64,000 nucleotides of DNA from positions 1,016,222-1,080,221 of the forward strand of contig DDFG01000005.1 of assembly GCA_002337055.1 (NCBI GenBank), read 5' to 3'. The first letter of the stretch is position 1. Each line of letters opens with the position of its first letter. Below, in pieces: positions 16,386 to 25,100 of this stretch. This DNA is from Betaproteobacteria bacterium UBA1934. Lineage in GTDB: Bacteria > Pseudomonadota > Gammaproteobacteria > Burkholderiales > Rhodocyclaceae. The position numbers and the translations under genes were made by a program. The notes below the pieces were generated by a model that was not told the origin of the DNA, did no database searches, and saw nothing but the letters and a program-made list of their open reading frames with translations.

Positions 16386-17684
16386 ATGCTGACCTCTCGA
16401 AACGTCCGTTTCATGTTCCACCGGGCTGCCCGGACGTTGATTCCTGTCCTGCCGCTGTTTCTGCGGACGCGTTTCTACCGCCGCATGATTCATTGCGATC
16501 CTGCGCCTCCGAACAATCTCAAGCTTAAGCTCGCCGAAACACAAGAAGAATTGGAAGCCTGTTTCAAGCTATTGCACGGTGCTTATGTGCGGGCAGGGCT
16601 TCAGCAGCCGCATCCTTCTGGCTTGCGCGCCACCCTTTATCATGCTTTGCCCACGACCAGTACGTTATTAGCGAGTTGGGACGGTGAAGTGGTTGGAACT
16701 GTCTCGCTCGTGCGGCAAAGCAAACTGGGTTTCCCCCTACAGAAGATTTTTGACATCCGGGCGATCGAGCAGTTGGGCGGCAATATCGCCGAGGTCTCAG
16801 CGTTGGCGGTCGCGCCGCGCTTTCAGGCTAGGGGAGGGATCATTCTGTTCCCCCTGCTCAAGTTCATGTACGAGTATGCAACTCGACTCTTCGATACGCG
16901 TCATCTAGTCATTGCAGTCAATCCCAGGCACATCGGATTCTACGAGTCGATCCTGTTCTTTCGCCGTCTGCGCAAACAGACAGTGGAACACTACGATTTC
17001 GTTAACGGTGCGCCGGCCATTGGCGCCACACTGGATCTGCATGAGGCGGATCGCCTGTTGCGGGGCGTTTATGATCATCTCGATCCGGCGCGGAATCTAT
17101 ATCGGTATTTCAAGGATCTGCGGTTGAACAACATTGCCTTTCCTGGAAAACGCTTCTACACCACCACCGATCCGGTTATGACGCCGAAGCTGCTTGACTA
17201 TTTCTTCAATCAACGTACCCAGTTGTTCGCCAGTCTGGGTGCGAACGAATTGCGCGCGCTTCATGATATTTACGATTTGCCTGCCTATCGGAGCTGCCTG
17301 CCGCCGGTGCCCGCACCCGAAACGGTCACGCACGGCAAGGAGAGGCGTCGGCATCGTCGGTTCTCGATCAGTTGTCCGGGTCAGGCGTCGGCCGGTGGTG
17401 AACTGGTCGCGGTGAGAGTACTGGAGTGCTCAAGCATGTGGGTGCGGGCGCGTATTGCGAAGAATTTGGCGATTGGCGGAACCTGCCGCCTGGCTGTGCA
17501 GTTGGGTGCCAATGACCGCACTGATCTGGAGGCTCGCGTCATGCGCCGCGCTACTTCTGAAAAGGATACCTATATCCTGCAAATCGAACAGGCTGATCTT
17601 GCTTGGTCGAAATTTGTCAACGCGCTCAGCCGTGCGACCACTCACCAGGAACTGGAACACGCGACGCAGTTTTTGGAAAACTAG
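16386..17684 (+). CDS. FeeM-like N-acyltransferase fused to a PilZ-like domain
   Basis: A 432-residue protein (start uncertain: a GTG at 16362 or ATG at 16413 are also possible). Residues about 45-240 look like the GNAT-fold N-acyl amino acid synthase FeeM family, related to autoinducer synthases and to the exosortase-associated acyltransferase (EVSALAVAPRFQARGGI and LVIAVNPRHIGFYESIL are typical acyl-CoA or acyl-ACP binding segments). The C-terminal about 110 residues begin with KERRRHRRFSI, the RxxxR element of PilZ domains, but the second c-di-GMP motif (D/N)xSxxG is degenerate (ECSSMW). It may transfer a fatty acyl chain to an amine. It lies between the PEP-CTERM gene and a convergent outer-membrane barrel gene. 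Confidence 0.72.
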   Translation: MLTSRNVRFMFHRAARTLIPVLPLFLRTRFYRRMIHCDPAPPNNLKLKLAETQEELEACFKLLHGAYVRAGLQQPHPSGLRATLYHALPTTSTLLASWDGEVVGTVSLVRQSKLGFPLQKIFDIRAIEQLGGNIAEVSALAVAPRFQARGGIILFPLLKFMYEYATRLFDTRHLVIAVNPRHIGFYESILFFRRLRKQTVEHYDFVNGAPAIGATLDLHEADRLLRGVYDHLDPARNLYRYFKDLRLNNIAFPGKRFYTTTDPVMTPKLLDYFFNQRTQLFASLGANELRALHDIYDLPAYRSCLPPVPAPETVTHGKERRRHRRFSISCPGQASAGGELVAVRVLECSSMWVRARIAKNLAIGGTCRLAVQLGANDRTDLEARVMRRATSEKDTYILQIEQADLAWSKFVNALSRATTHQELEHATQFLEN

Positions 17685-17708
17685 CCACACCGCGCACACC
17701 AAAGCGAC

Positions 17709-19073
17709 TCAGAAACTGTAGCGGATTTCCGAATACACCCGGTCTTTGTTGCCATACTGGCCGAACAGCCCCAGCGCCGGCCCATTGAAGAAATCTGCAC
17801 CGAACAGAACGCGCCAGTTCTTTTCGACGTTCCAGGTTACTTTGGGGCGGAACATCCAGTCGGCACGATTCAGGCTGGAAACGTACAGCGCCTGCGCTTC
17901 CCACTGGCCGCCCAGTTTGCCGTTCAGATACAGGCTGTAACCGTTCTCCCGGCGATCGGGGATGATATCCCGGTCGTAGTCGAAGAAGCTGCGCTGGAAC
18001 ACCTGCACATTGAATCGTGTTTCGGCAGGCAGGGTGAAATCAAGGCCCACTGCTACATCTAGCGAGTTCTGCTTGACGACGCCCACCGGGTCGGGCCTGA
18101 GCAGGGCAAAACGCCGGCCATCGGTGTAGACCACCTCGCTTTTCAGCACCACACTGCCAAAATCCTTGGCCAGTGTGCCGCCCCATTGGCGAATTCGCTC
18201 ATGCCGGGGGGTAAACACGTAAAGCGTCGGTGAAAGGGTTTGACGGTAAAAGGTGGCGCCGGCATCCATGCTGTTGTAGTAGAAACCGGAGATGTCCCAA
18301 CCTCCTTGCAGCGTCGATAGACGGAGGCCGCCATTCATGTGCTGGCCGTTGCGTGCGGGGGTGATTTCGGGTCGATAGAGTGCCATGGCGCCGGGTGGCA
18401 CCGGTTGCAGCGGGAAGAAATCGGCGCCGGGTTTGCCGATCTGGTCGTAACTGGCCACGGGAATCCATAACACTTCAGCGTGGAAATCGTCTTTGAAATA
18501 CTCTGCCCGAGCGGCCCACTGTGGAATCCTCAGGCTGTCGAACTCGGGTAGGATGAATTCACGAAGGTCCCTTGCGGAGACAACATCGGCGAAAAAAAGC
18601 CCCACCATCTCGCCCCAGACCACATGCTGGCGGCCGAGCCGAAAATCCCACGCGCCGGCATTCACGTCGATGTAATTTTCACGAAGCGAAAAGTTGAATC
18701 GCTGATTGCGCGCTACTTCCGAAGAATAAAAAGAGGTCGTGTCGTAAACAGCATCGCCGTCGATGCGTGCGCCCAGTTTCCATTTCACGCCATTCGCGAA
18801 CGTGCCGTTCTGGGAGAGATCGCTACGCAGGCGCATCTTTGACCAGTGGTCCGGGTCGGAGACCGTTCGTGCCAACTCAAACTGGAGATAGCCGCGCAGA
18901 CCAGAGCCAGTGTTTGCCTTGGCCACCTGTTCGGTAGCGGGGGCATCGTCGTCGAAGAGTGCGTCGCGGCTGGCTTTCTTGTCATCGCCCAAGGCGGCCA
19001 GAGGCACGACCATGAGGGCCGTTGCCAACGCCAAAACGCGATGTTGGGGCCACAAAGATTCGGATGTTTTCAC
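17709..19073 (-). CDS. DUF1302-like outer-membrane beta-barrel protein
   Basis: A 454-residue predicted barrel. I use the GTG at 19073, preceded by GAGGGA, because it yields a signal peptide (LALATALMVVPLAALG) and overlaps the upstream ATPase stop as GTGA. The mature part has long amphipathic strands, a LGRQHVVWGE segment with downstream DLREFILPEF resembling the DUF1302 family, and ends in YSEIRYSF with the terminal Phe typical of outer-membrane proteins. It is co-transcribed with the ABC ATPase, suggesting that the barrel is the outer-membrane end of that transport route (inference). Confidence 0.78.
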   Translation of the reverse strand: MKTSESLWPQHRVLALATALMVVPLAALGDDKKASRDALFDDDAPATEQVAKANTGSGLRGYLQFELARTVSDPDHWSKMRLRSDLSQNGTFANGVKWKLGARIDGDAVYDTTSFYSSEVARNQRFNFSLRENYIDVNAGAWDFRLGRQHVVWGEMVGLFFADVVSARDLREFILPEFDSLRIPQWAARAEYFKDDFHAEVLWIPVASYDQIGKPGADFFPLQPVPPGAMALYRPEITPARNGQHMNGGLRLSTLQGGWDISGFYYNSMDAGATFYRQTLSPTLYVFTPRHERIRQWGGTLAKDFGSVVLKSEVVYTDGRRFALLRPDPVGVVKQNSLDVAVGLDFTLPAETRFNVQVFQRSFFDYDRDIIPDRRENGYSLYLNGKLGGQWEAQALYVSSLNRADWMFRPKVTWNVEKNWRVLFGADFFNGPALGLFGQYGNKDRVYSEIRYSF

Positions 19074-19879
19074 GATGGATTCCCTCGCAATTCGTCGGCA
19101 TGCCACACACCGGTTGCTTCAGTGTCGGGAAGCTGCTGTTCGGCGGCCAGAGCCGCTGCGTTCCGGACTTGCACCATGTGCCAGCCATCCGTGTGGCGGA
19201 CACCCAGCGCAGTGACGATACCATCTTCAATCCGCACCAGTCGGTCGGCCATTTCGATTACTTTCTGATCGTGGGTCGAGAAAATGAAGGTCGTGCCCAA
19301 CTGTCGATTGATGCGCTTCATCAGGCGCAGGATTTCGACCCCTGTGGCCTTGTCAAGATTGGCCGTTGGCTCGTCGGCCAGAATGATAGCGGGACGCCCA
19401 GCCAGCGCGCGCGCAATCGCGACTCTCTGGCGCTGGCCGCCGCTGAGCTGATTGGGACGGTGATCGCCATATTTGGCAAGGCCGACCATATCCAGAAAGT
19501 AGGCGACCCTCTCCTGACGTTCCTTGGCATTGATGTCCGGGCGCTGCAGCAGAGGGTATTCGACATTCTCCGCAGCCGACAGTACCGGCAGCAGGTTGAA
19601 GGTCTGGAAGATGAAACCCAGGCGCCGGGCGCGAATGTCGGCGAGTTCATCGGCACTTTTGTTGCTTACGTCTTGGTCGTCGATGAAGATACGGCCGCTG
19701 GTCGGCCGGTCGATGCATCCGATGAGGTTGAGCATGGTCGTCTTGCCGCTGCCGGAAGGGCCGGAAATGGCGAGGAATACCCCAGCCTCGATGGACAGTG
19801 TAATATCATTCAAGCCTTGGACGATCTGGTCGCCGAGCAGATAATCCTTGAAAACCCGTTCGATCCGGACGACATTCAT
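19070..19879 (-). CDS. LolD/MacB-like ABC transporter ATP-binding protein
   Basis: A 269-residue ABC ATPase with Walker A SGPSGSGKTTML, signature LSGGQRQRVAIARAL, Walker B IILADEPTANLD and the H-loop STHD. Length and sequence fit the LolD/MacB subfamily, with an extra C-terminal segment of about 45 residues containing GWHMVQVRNAA. The start at ATG 19879 (MNVVRIERVFKDYLLGD) was preferred because the upstream extension runs into the divergent gene's leader. No permease is adjacent; the orphan permease pair at 11011-13459 is the likely partner. Confidence 0.9.
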   Translation of the reverse strand: MNVVRIERVFKDYLLGDQIVQGLNDITLSIEAGVFLAISGPSGSGKTTMLNLIGCIDRPTSGRIFIDDQDVSNKSADELADIRARRLGFIFQTFNLLPVLSAAENVEYPLLQRPDINAKERQERVAYFLDMVGLAKYGDHRPNQLSGGQRQRVAIARALAGRPAIILADEPTANLDKATGVEILRLMKRINRQLGTTFIFSTHDQKVIEMADRLVRIEDGIVTALGVRHTDGWHMVQVRNAAALAAEQQLPDTEATGVWHADELRGNPS

Positions 19880-19929
19880 CGCTTGCAACCCGTAGCCGTG
19901 TGACGATTCCCACCCACGAGGGGAGGCCC

Positions 19930-20718
19930 ATGATGACACTGCAGAACCGCTTTCGCCGCATCCGCACCCTGACGACCGGCCTTTTCTGCCTATCGCTTAG
20001 TACGCTGGCCTTTGCCGCCGACCCGCAAGCGCCGCAGGCCGACAGCATTGATGCCAGAAGTATAGTTGAAAAAGCGGATCAGATTCGTTTCCCGGCCGAG
20101 GGATTTCAAGTTGATATAGCCATTGCTACCACACAGACCGGCAAGGCGGCGGAAACGCGCAGATATCGCGTGCTCTCCAAGGGCAACGAAAACACGGTGG
20201 TGATGGTCACCGAACCGGCTTCCGAGCGCGGCCAGATCATTCTGATGAAAGGCCGCGATCTTTGGGTGTTTATGCCCGATGTGTCGCAGCCGGTACGTAT
20301 CTCGCTCGCGCAGCGCCTGACCGGGCAGGTGGCAAACGGAGATCTGGCCAGGGCCAATTTCGCTGGCGACTACATGCCCAAATACCTTCGCCATGAAGCG
20401 ATCAATGGCGAAAACTATGTCGTATTGGAACTGAATGCGGTGGACCGTGGCGTGACTTATCAGCGTGTAGTCTATTGGGTGAACGAAAAGAACAACTGGC
20501 CCTTGAAAGCCGAGTTCTACTCCCTCTCCAATCGTCTGCTGAAAAAGTGTCGTTACGAAAATTACCAGAGCATGGTGGGCAAGATGCGGCCTACGCGCAT
20601 GGTGATGGAAGATGCGCTGAAGGCAGACGAACAGTCGGTGCTCGAATATAGCGCCATGAAGCTACGTGATCTGCCCGACAAGATATTCACCAAGGATTAT
20701 CTGAAGAAGCTGGATTAG
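19930..20718 (+). CDS. LolA-like outer-membrane lipoprotein-sorting protein
   Basis: A 262-residue exported protein. ATG 19930 is preceded by GGGGAGG (19920-19926), and the N-terminus is a signal peptide (TTGLFCLSLSTLAFAAD). The mature protein resembles the LolA/LolB-fold family annotated as outer membrane lipoprotein-sorting protein: EKADQIRFPAEGFQVDIAIAT, ERGQIILMKGRDLWVFMPD and PLKAEFYSLSNRLLKKCRYENY. It is presumed to shuttle a hydrophobic cargo across the periplasm. It is divergent from the ATPase/barrel pair with only 50 bp between the starts, so the two transcription units may share control. It is not the housekeeping LolA, since it is larger and lies next to dedicated partners. Confidence 0.82.
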   Translation: MMTLQNRFRRIRTLTTGLFCLSLSTLAFAADPQAPQADSIDARSIVEKADQIRFPAEGFQVDIAIATTQTGKAAETRRYRVLSKGNENTVVMVTEPASERGQIILMKGRDLWVFMPDVSQPVRISLAQRLTGQVANGDLARANFAGDYMPKYLRHEAINGENYVVLELNAVDRGVTYQRVVYWVNEKNNWPLKAEFYSLSNRLLKKCRYENYQSMVGKMRPTRMVMEDALKADEQSVLEYSAMKLRDLPDKIFTKDYLKKLD

Positions 20719-20791
20719 GGTGTGCTCAAAGCAGGGCGCTGATTGGATGGCTGTAACTGTCCTGCACGAGCGCTGCGCGATTGGGCGCCTC

Positions 20792-21334
20792 CTATGTGCA
20801 GCCGGTGCCCGCAAGTTGACCGCGGCAGGCTTCGATCACGCCGGCCGCACCGGTTTCGCACAGCGCCAGCGTCGTTTCGAAGGCGGCGAGGTTTCCGTAA
20901 TAGGGGTCGGGTACTTCGTCTTCCAAGGCGTCCGGCGCGAAGCTGAGGAAGAGCCGGAGTTTGCCGTGCAACGCTTCGGGGCAGCGACTTTCGAGCTCCG
21001 CCAGGTTGTGGCGATCCATTGCTAATATCCAGTCGAAACGGGTGAAGTCCTCCGCACAGACCCGACGCGCCCGTAGCGTGGAAAGATCGATGCCGGCTTG
21101 TTGTGCCACCTGCTGGGCACGCGGGTCGGGCGCTTCGCCTGCGTGATAGCCGAGCGTGCCGGCGGAATCGACATCTACGTGATCCGCCAGCCCTGCTTCG
21201 GAGAGACGGTGCCGGAGCACGCCCTCCGCAAGTGGAGAGCGACAGATGTTCCCCATGCAAACGACGAGAATGCGCCACTCGAATTGAGCGAGCGAAGCAC
21301 GGCGGCGCGGGCGAAACGAAAGAGGTAGCTTCAT
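20792..21334 (-). CDS. Low-molecular-weight protein tyrosine phosphatase (Wzb-like)
   Basis: A 180-residue phosphatase with the P-loop VCMGNICRSPLAEG (Cys near residue 26, Arg near 32) and the general-acid motif DPYYG in the C-terminal third. In exopolysaccharide loci such enzymes dephosphorylate the tyrosine autokinase, here most likely the kinase at 7723. About 20 extra residues precede the usual start of the fold, so a later start is possible. It is the last gene of the minus-strand prs block. The 73 bp between it and the convergent LolA-like gene contain no strong terminator. Confidence 0.92.
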   Translation of the reverse strand: MKLPLSFRPRRRASLAQFEWRILVVCMGNICRSPLAEGVLRHRLSEAGLADHVDVDSAGTLGYHAGEAPDPRAQQVAQQAGIDLSTLRARRVCAEDFTRFDWILAMDRHNLAELESRCPEALHGKLRLFLSFAPDALEDEVPDPYYGNLAAFETTLALCETGAAGVIEACRGQLAGTGCT

Positions 21335-21389
21335 TCGCAGTCAAATTCAGGAGAAGGTCGCGAGGCAGCGTCGATTGAGGGGGCAACGC

Positions 21390-22268
21390 TCACATCTGAC
21401 GTGTGCGCCGAATGCGGGACCACTCCGGCGAGGCTTGTACGACGGAGGGGTCATAAGGATGCTCTGTACGCTGAAAGACACCTTTGATCTTTTTGACATA
21501 ATCGCGTGTTTCGGGGTACGGCGGGACGCCGGCGTACTGATCAACGGCCTTTTCGCCTGCATTGTAGGCAGCTGCGACCAATTCCACGTCGCCTTTGAAA
21601 TAGGCCAGCAACCAGCGCAGGTAAGCAAGGCCCCCGCGTACGTTTTGTTCGGGATCGAAGGGTTTGGCGACACGAAATCGCAGAGAGGTTTCGGGAATGA
21701 GTTGCATCAGGCCTTGCGCCATCTTGGGCGAGACAGCACGGGGATTGAAATTCGATTCGGCCCGGATGATTGCCAGCGCCAGGCGCGGGTAAATGCCGTA
21801 TTCCGGCGCCACACGATTGACTAGGTCGATCACCTTTTGTTGTTCCGGTGTCGGGTCGGGGAAAGCCTGGCGGCCTTCGATATCGAAAAGGCACTCAGGC
21901 GCGCGCGCGACCGCTGGGCCGGTGTAACGCAGCATCCTGTCGGCGAGGGGATGCCCTTGTCGGGCAGCCAGGGTGAAAAAGAAAGCGGCCAGCTCGTCGT
22001 TTCGCGTCAGACCGCGACCATTGGCGTAGATCCAGCCCAGACTATATTGCGCCTCTGCATCGCCCATGCGGGCCGCCTCACAATACAGCGAGACGGCGCG
22101 GTGAACATCCTTGTCCACGCCTTCACCGTGCTCGTAAGCGCTGGCGCGGCTGCGCAGGGAGGTTGCCTGTTCCGCCAGAGTGGGCGCGGCGATTGTGATG
22201 CTCGCAGCCGTCGTCAGGCACAGCGCCGCGAAGCGCCGTGCCAGAACGTTCAGCCGGGCACCTCTCAT
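21390..22268 (-). CDS. Lytic transglycosylase with Sel1-type repeats
   Basis: A 292-residue periplasmic protein: signal peptide (LTTAASITIAAPTLAEQ), two Sel1/TPR-like repeats (residues about 38-110, with GDAEAQYSLGWIYANGRGL), then an SLT domain. The catalytic Glu lies in IIRAESNFNPRAVS, followed by the family markers AQGLMQLIPET and AAYNAGEKAVDQY. It probably cleaves peptidoglycan locally to let an envelope complex pass. It begins 12 bp after prsT, so it is part of that operon. Confidence 0.9.
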   Translation of the reverse strand: MRGARLNVLARRFAALCLTTAASITIAAPTLAEQATSLRSRASAYEHGEGVDKDVHRAVSLYCEAARMGDAEAQYSLGWIYANGRGLTRNDELAAFFFTLAARQGHPLADRMLRYTGPAVARAPECLFDIEGRQAFPDPTPEQQKVIDLVNRVAPEYGIYPRLALAIIRAESNFNPRAVSPKMAQGLMQLIPETSLRFRVAKPFDPEQNVRGGLAYLRWLLAYFKGDVELVAAAYNAGEKAVDQYAGVPPYPETRDYVKKIKGVFQRTEHPYDPSVVQASPEWSRIRRTRQM

Positions 22269-22279
22269 GACGGGGCTCC

Positions 22280-25054
22280 TTACAGGCCCTTCGCGAGTTG
22301 AGCGACTTCGGCCTGAGCGGGGAACTTGTCGCCCAGCTTCGCCAACTCGTCGAGCTCCTTCTTGGCCGCCGGCTTGTCGCCGCTCTTGAGCAGCGCCTTG
22401 GCCAGATTGAGTCGGATCACCGCTGCCTCAGGTTGTGTCTTGACTGCCTGTCGCAACAACTCCACTGCTCGCGCCGTGTCGCCCTTTTCCAGCAGCAGGG
22501 TCGCCAGCGTGTCCATGAAAGCGGGCTGCCCCGGCATCAATTTGTTGGCTTGTTCTGCATAGCCAAGTGCCTTGGCGTCTTTCAGTTGCGAACCCACCCA
22601 AGCCAGATTGTTCAGTGCAACGGCGTTATCGGGTTGTGCCTCAACCACGCCGCGGAAATAGCTTGCCGCCTTGTCGTATTCCTTGCGGGCGCTGGCCAGA
22701 TCGCCCAGATAGAGCTGGAAGCTGACATCCTTGGGTTGCTGCTTCAGCCAGCCGGCAGCGAACCGGTCAGCTTCTTCCGTTTGGTTGGCGGCGCGAAGCG
22801 CATTGTGCAATCGGGTCGGAATTTCCGTACTGGGTGCGATCTTGAGTGCTTGGCGATAGGCGTTGATGGCGCCGGTCCAGATTTTTTGTGAGGCATGCAC
22901 ATCACCTTCCAGAATGTAGCCGACGATATCCTGCGGGCGTTGTTTCTGCACATCTCGAGCAATGGCTAGCGCCTCTTGCGTTTTGCCCGATTCGAGCAGT
23001 AGGCCGATCAGGCTGCGCTGGGCGACGACCAGATCAGGTTTGATTTCGAGCGCCCGTTTCAGGCTTTGCGTGGCGGCATCCTTGTTCTTTGCCTTGAGAT
23101 GAATTTCGGCGATGCGTAGATGCGCCTGCGGCGAGGCAGGTTGCAGCGTAGCAAGCTTGTTGTAGGTCGCCAGCGCCTGGTTGCTGTCGCCCGCAGCGTG
23201 CTGGGTGCGGCCAAGGGCATCGAGCAGGGTGGCGTTGTCGGAGATGGCGGCGACAGCATCCTGAGCGGCACTGACCGCTTTCTTGGGGTCGCCGGCTCGC
23301 ATTAACGTATCGATGAGCGCCAGGCGAGGAGAGGGGTCTGTTGGATTCGCCTGGATCGCCTTGTTGATCAGCGCGCTGACTTCATCAGGGGTGCCGCCGT
23401 TATTCGCTTTGAGTTCCGCGATGGCCAAGAGCGCCTGCATGTTTTTGGGGTCGGCGGCGGTGATGCTTTCAAAGCGCTTTCTTGCATCATCGATCTTTTT
23501 GTCATTGATATCGAGTCGGGCAAGGGCGGCAGCGGCCGGGAAATAAACCGGGCTCACAGCGAGCGCCTTCTCGAAAGCTTTGCGGGCACCGGCTACGTCC
23601 TTCTTGAGATACAGTGCTTGCCCGCGCAGGAAGTACGGCAGCGGTGCGTCAGCCTGCTTCTTCTCGAGCGCGTCGATGGCCTTGAGCGCCTTGTCGGGCT
23701 GGTTGCGGCGCAGTTGGGCGCTGATCAACGCGAGGTCGGCGACATTACCCTTGTCCGTGGCGGCAATGTTCTCGAGTTCGGAAAAAGCGGCGTCGGTATC
23801 GCCCTTGGCCAGATGGGAGAGTGCCAGCGATGTCCGCTTGCGGGTGTCCTGGGGGTCCAGCTTGGCGGCTTTGCTAAGAAACTCCTCGGCTCGCTTGGGA
23901 TCGCCGTTCTGAAGAAAGACCTCGCCGGCCAATGCCATCATCTCAGGATCGCCGTCAATCTGATCCAGAACCGGCTGCAGCGTCGCGAGTGCGCGTGTCG
24001 GTTGTCCGCTGCGGATATAAGTGGAAACCAGCAAACGACGGGCCATTTTCATTTCCGGTGCGGCCTGAATCGCCTTGCTAAGGTACGATTCCGCCGGTAG
24101 CCAGGCCTTCTGCTGGAATTCGACCGCGCCTGCCAGTTGCAATGCCGCGGGGTGTCCCGGAACCTGCTTCAGTACCACCTGAATGAGGTCGCGGGCTAAC
24201 TTGAAGTCCTTTTTCTGGTAGGCAAGCTGGGCTTCCAGGAAGCTTGTCTGCGGCGCCTTGGCCGCGACTTTCTTGAGGCTTTCGAGTTGTTGCGCGGCTT
24301 CGTCCAGGCGGTTTTGATGAAGCAACAGCGAAATCGCGGCGGCATTGGCACCTTGTGAGGCCGGGCGGAGCTCGATCGCCTTGCGGAAGGCGGTCAAGGC
24401 ATCGTCCATCTTGTTCTGCGTAAGCGCCATTTCGCCTTTCAGCATCCATGCATCTTCATTGCCAGGCGTTCGCTGCAGCACGGATTCGACAATGGCACCG
24501 GCGGCGGTGATGTCTTTGCGCGCGAGCTTCATCCGCGCTTCAACCAGACGGGCGGGCTCGAAATCCGGCTTGGCTGCAAGGGCTTCTGCGAGGGCGGCAT
24601 CTGCCGCATCGGGCTTGCCCAACATAGCCTGTGCCTGGGCCATGGAAGTCATCAGGTCTGCTTTCGCATCGGCACTTTGCACATTGGACTTGGCCAGATC
24701 ATCCACCAGTTTTTTTGCCTGCCCGGTTCGTAGCAATGCGGTTGCCAGCAGTGGCACGACCTTGTCAGGGGATACCTGTTGTTCAAGGGCCTTGCGCAGT
24801 TCGACCTCGGCACCTCGCGCATCGCCACTTTCAAGCAAAGCTTTGCCGAGCATCAGGCGCGCTTCCGGTTGATTGGGATTGGCCTGAAGAGCGTTTTTTA
24901 TCTGGATGATCGCCGCTTTGTGATCTTTCTTTTCCATGAACTGCTGGGCAGAGGCCAGCATCGTCTCAGGCTTTTCGCTGCTGCACGCGGCAAGAATCAA
25001 GGCGGAAATCAGCAAAGGGAGGGCGCGGCGGGGATGAATAATAGCGGTTGTCAT
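22280..25054 (-). CDS. prsT: PEP-CTERM system TPR-repeat lipoprotein PrsT
   Basis: A 924-residue lipoprotein with lipobox LAAC (Cys at residue 24) followed by some two dozen TPR-like helical repeats over the whole length (for example KAAKLDPQDTRKRTSLALSH). It fits the PEP-CTERM TPR lipoprotein family TIGR02917 in both length and architecture. It probably acts as an envelope scaffold for export or assembly of the polysaccharide or PEP-CTERM proteins; its function has not been defined biochemically as far as I know. It directly follows prsR, in the standard prsK-prsR-prsT order. Confidence 0.93.
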   Translation of the reverse strand: MTTAIIHPRRALPLLISALILAACSSEKPETMLASAQQFMEKKDHKAAIIQIKNALQANPNQPEARLMLGKALLESGDARGAEVELRKALEQQVSPDKVVPLLATALLRTGQAKKLVDDLAKSNVQSADAKADLMTSMAQAQAMLGKPDAADAALAEALAAKPDFEPARLVEARMKLARKDITAAGAIVESVLQRTPGNEDAWMLKGEMALTQNKMDDALTAFRKAIELRPASQGANAAAISLLLHQNRLDEAAQQLESLKKVAAKAPQTSFLEAQLAYQKKDFKLARDLIQVVLKQVPGHPAALQLAGAVEFQQKAWLPAESYLSKAIQAAPEMKMARRLLVSTYIRSGQPTRALATLQPVLDQIDGDPEMMALAGEVFLQNGDPKRAEEFLSKAAKLDPQDTRKRTSLALSHLAKGDTDAAFSELENIAATDKGNVADLALISAQLRRNQPDKALKAIDALEKKQADAPLPYFLRGQALYLKKDVAGARKAFEKALAVSPVYFPAAAALARLDINDKKIDDARKRFESITAADPKNMQALLAIAELKANNGGTPDEVSALINKAIQANPTDPSPRLALIDTLMRAGDPKKAVSAAQDAVAAISDNATLLDALGRTQHAAGDSNQALATYNKLATLQPASPQAHLRIAEIHLKAKNKDAATQSLKRALEIKPDLVVAQRSLIGLLLESGKTQEALAIARDVQKQRPQDIVGYILEGDVHASQKIWTGAINAYRQALKIAPSTEIPTRLHNALRAANQTEEADRFAAGWLKQQPKDVSFQLYLGDLASARKEYDKAASYFRGVVEAQPDNAVALNNLAWVGSQLKDAKALGYAEQANKLMPGQPAFMDTLATLLLEKGDTARAVELLRQAVKTQPEAAVIRLNLAKALLKSGDKPAAKKELDELAKLGDKFPAQAEVAQLAKGL

Positions 25055-25100
25055 GTTTTTTCCCGGCAGGAGGAGAGAATTCGGAGGGGCGAGATGGTAA

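Noticed and set aside
20719..20791. Search for a terminator between the LolA-like gene and the phosphatase gene
   Set aside because: No stem with a following T-tract was found.
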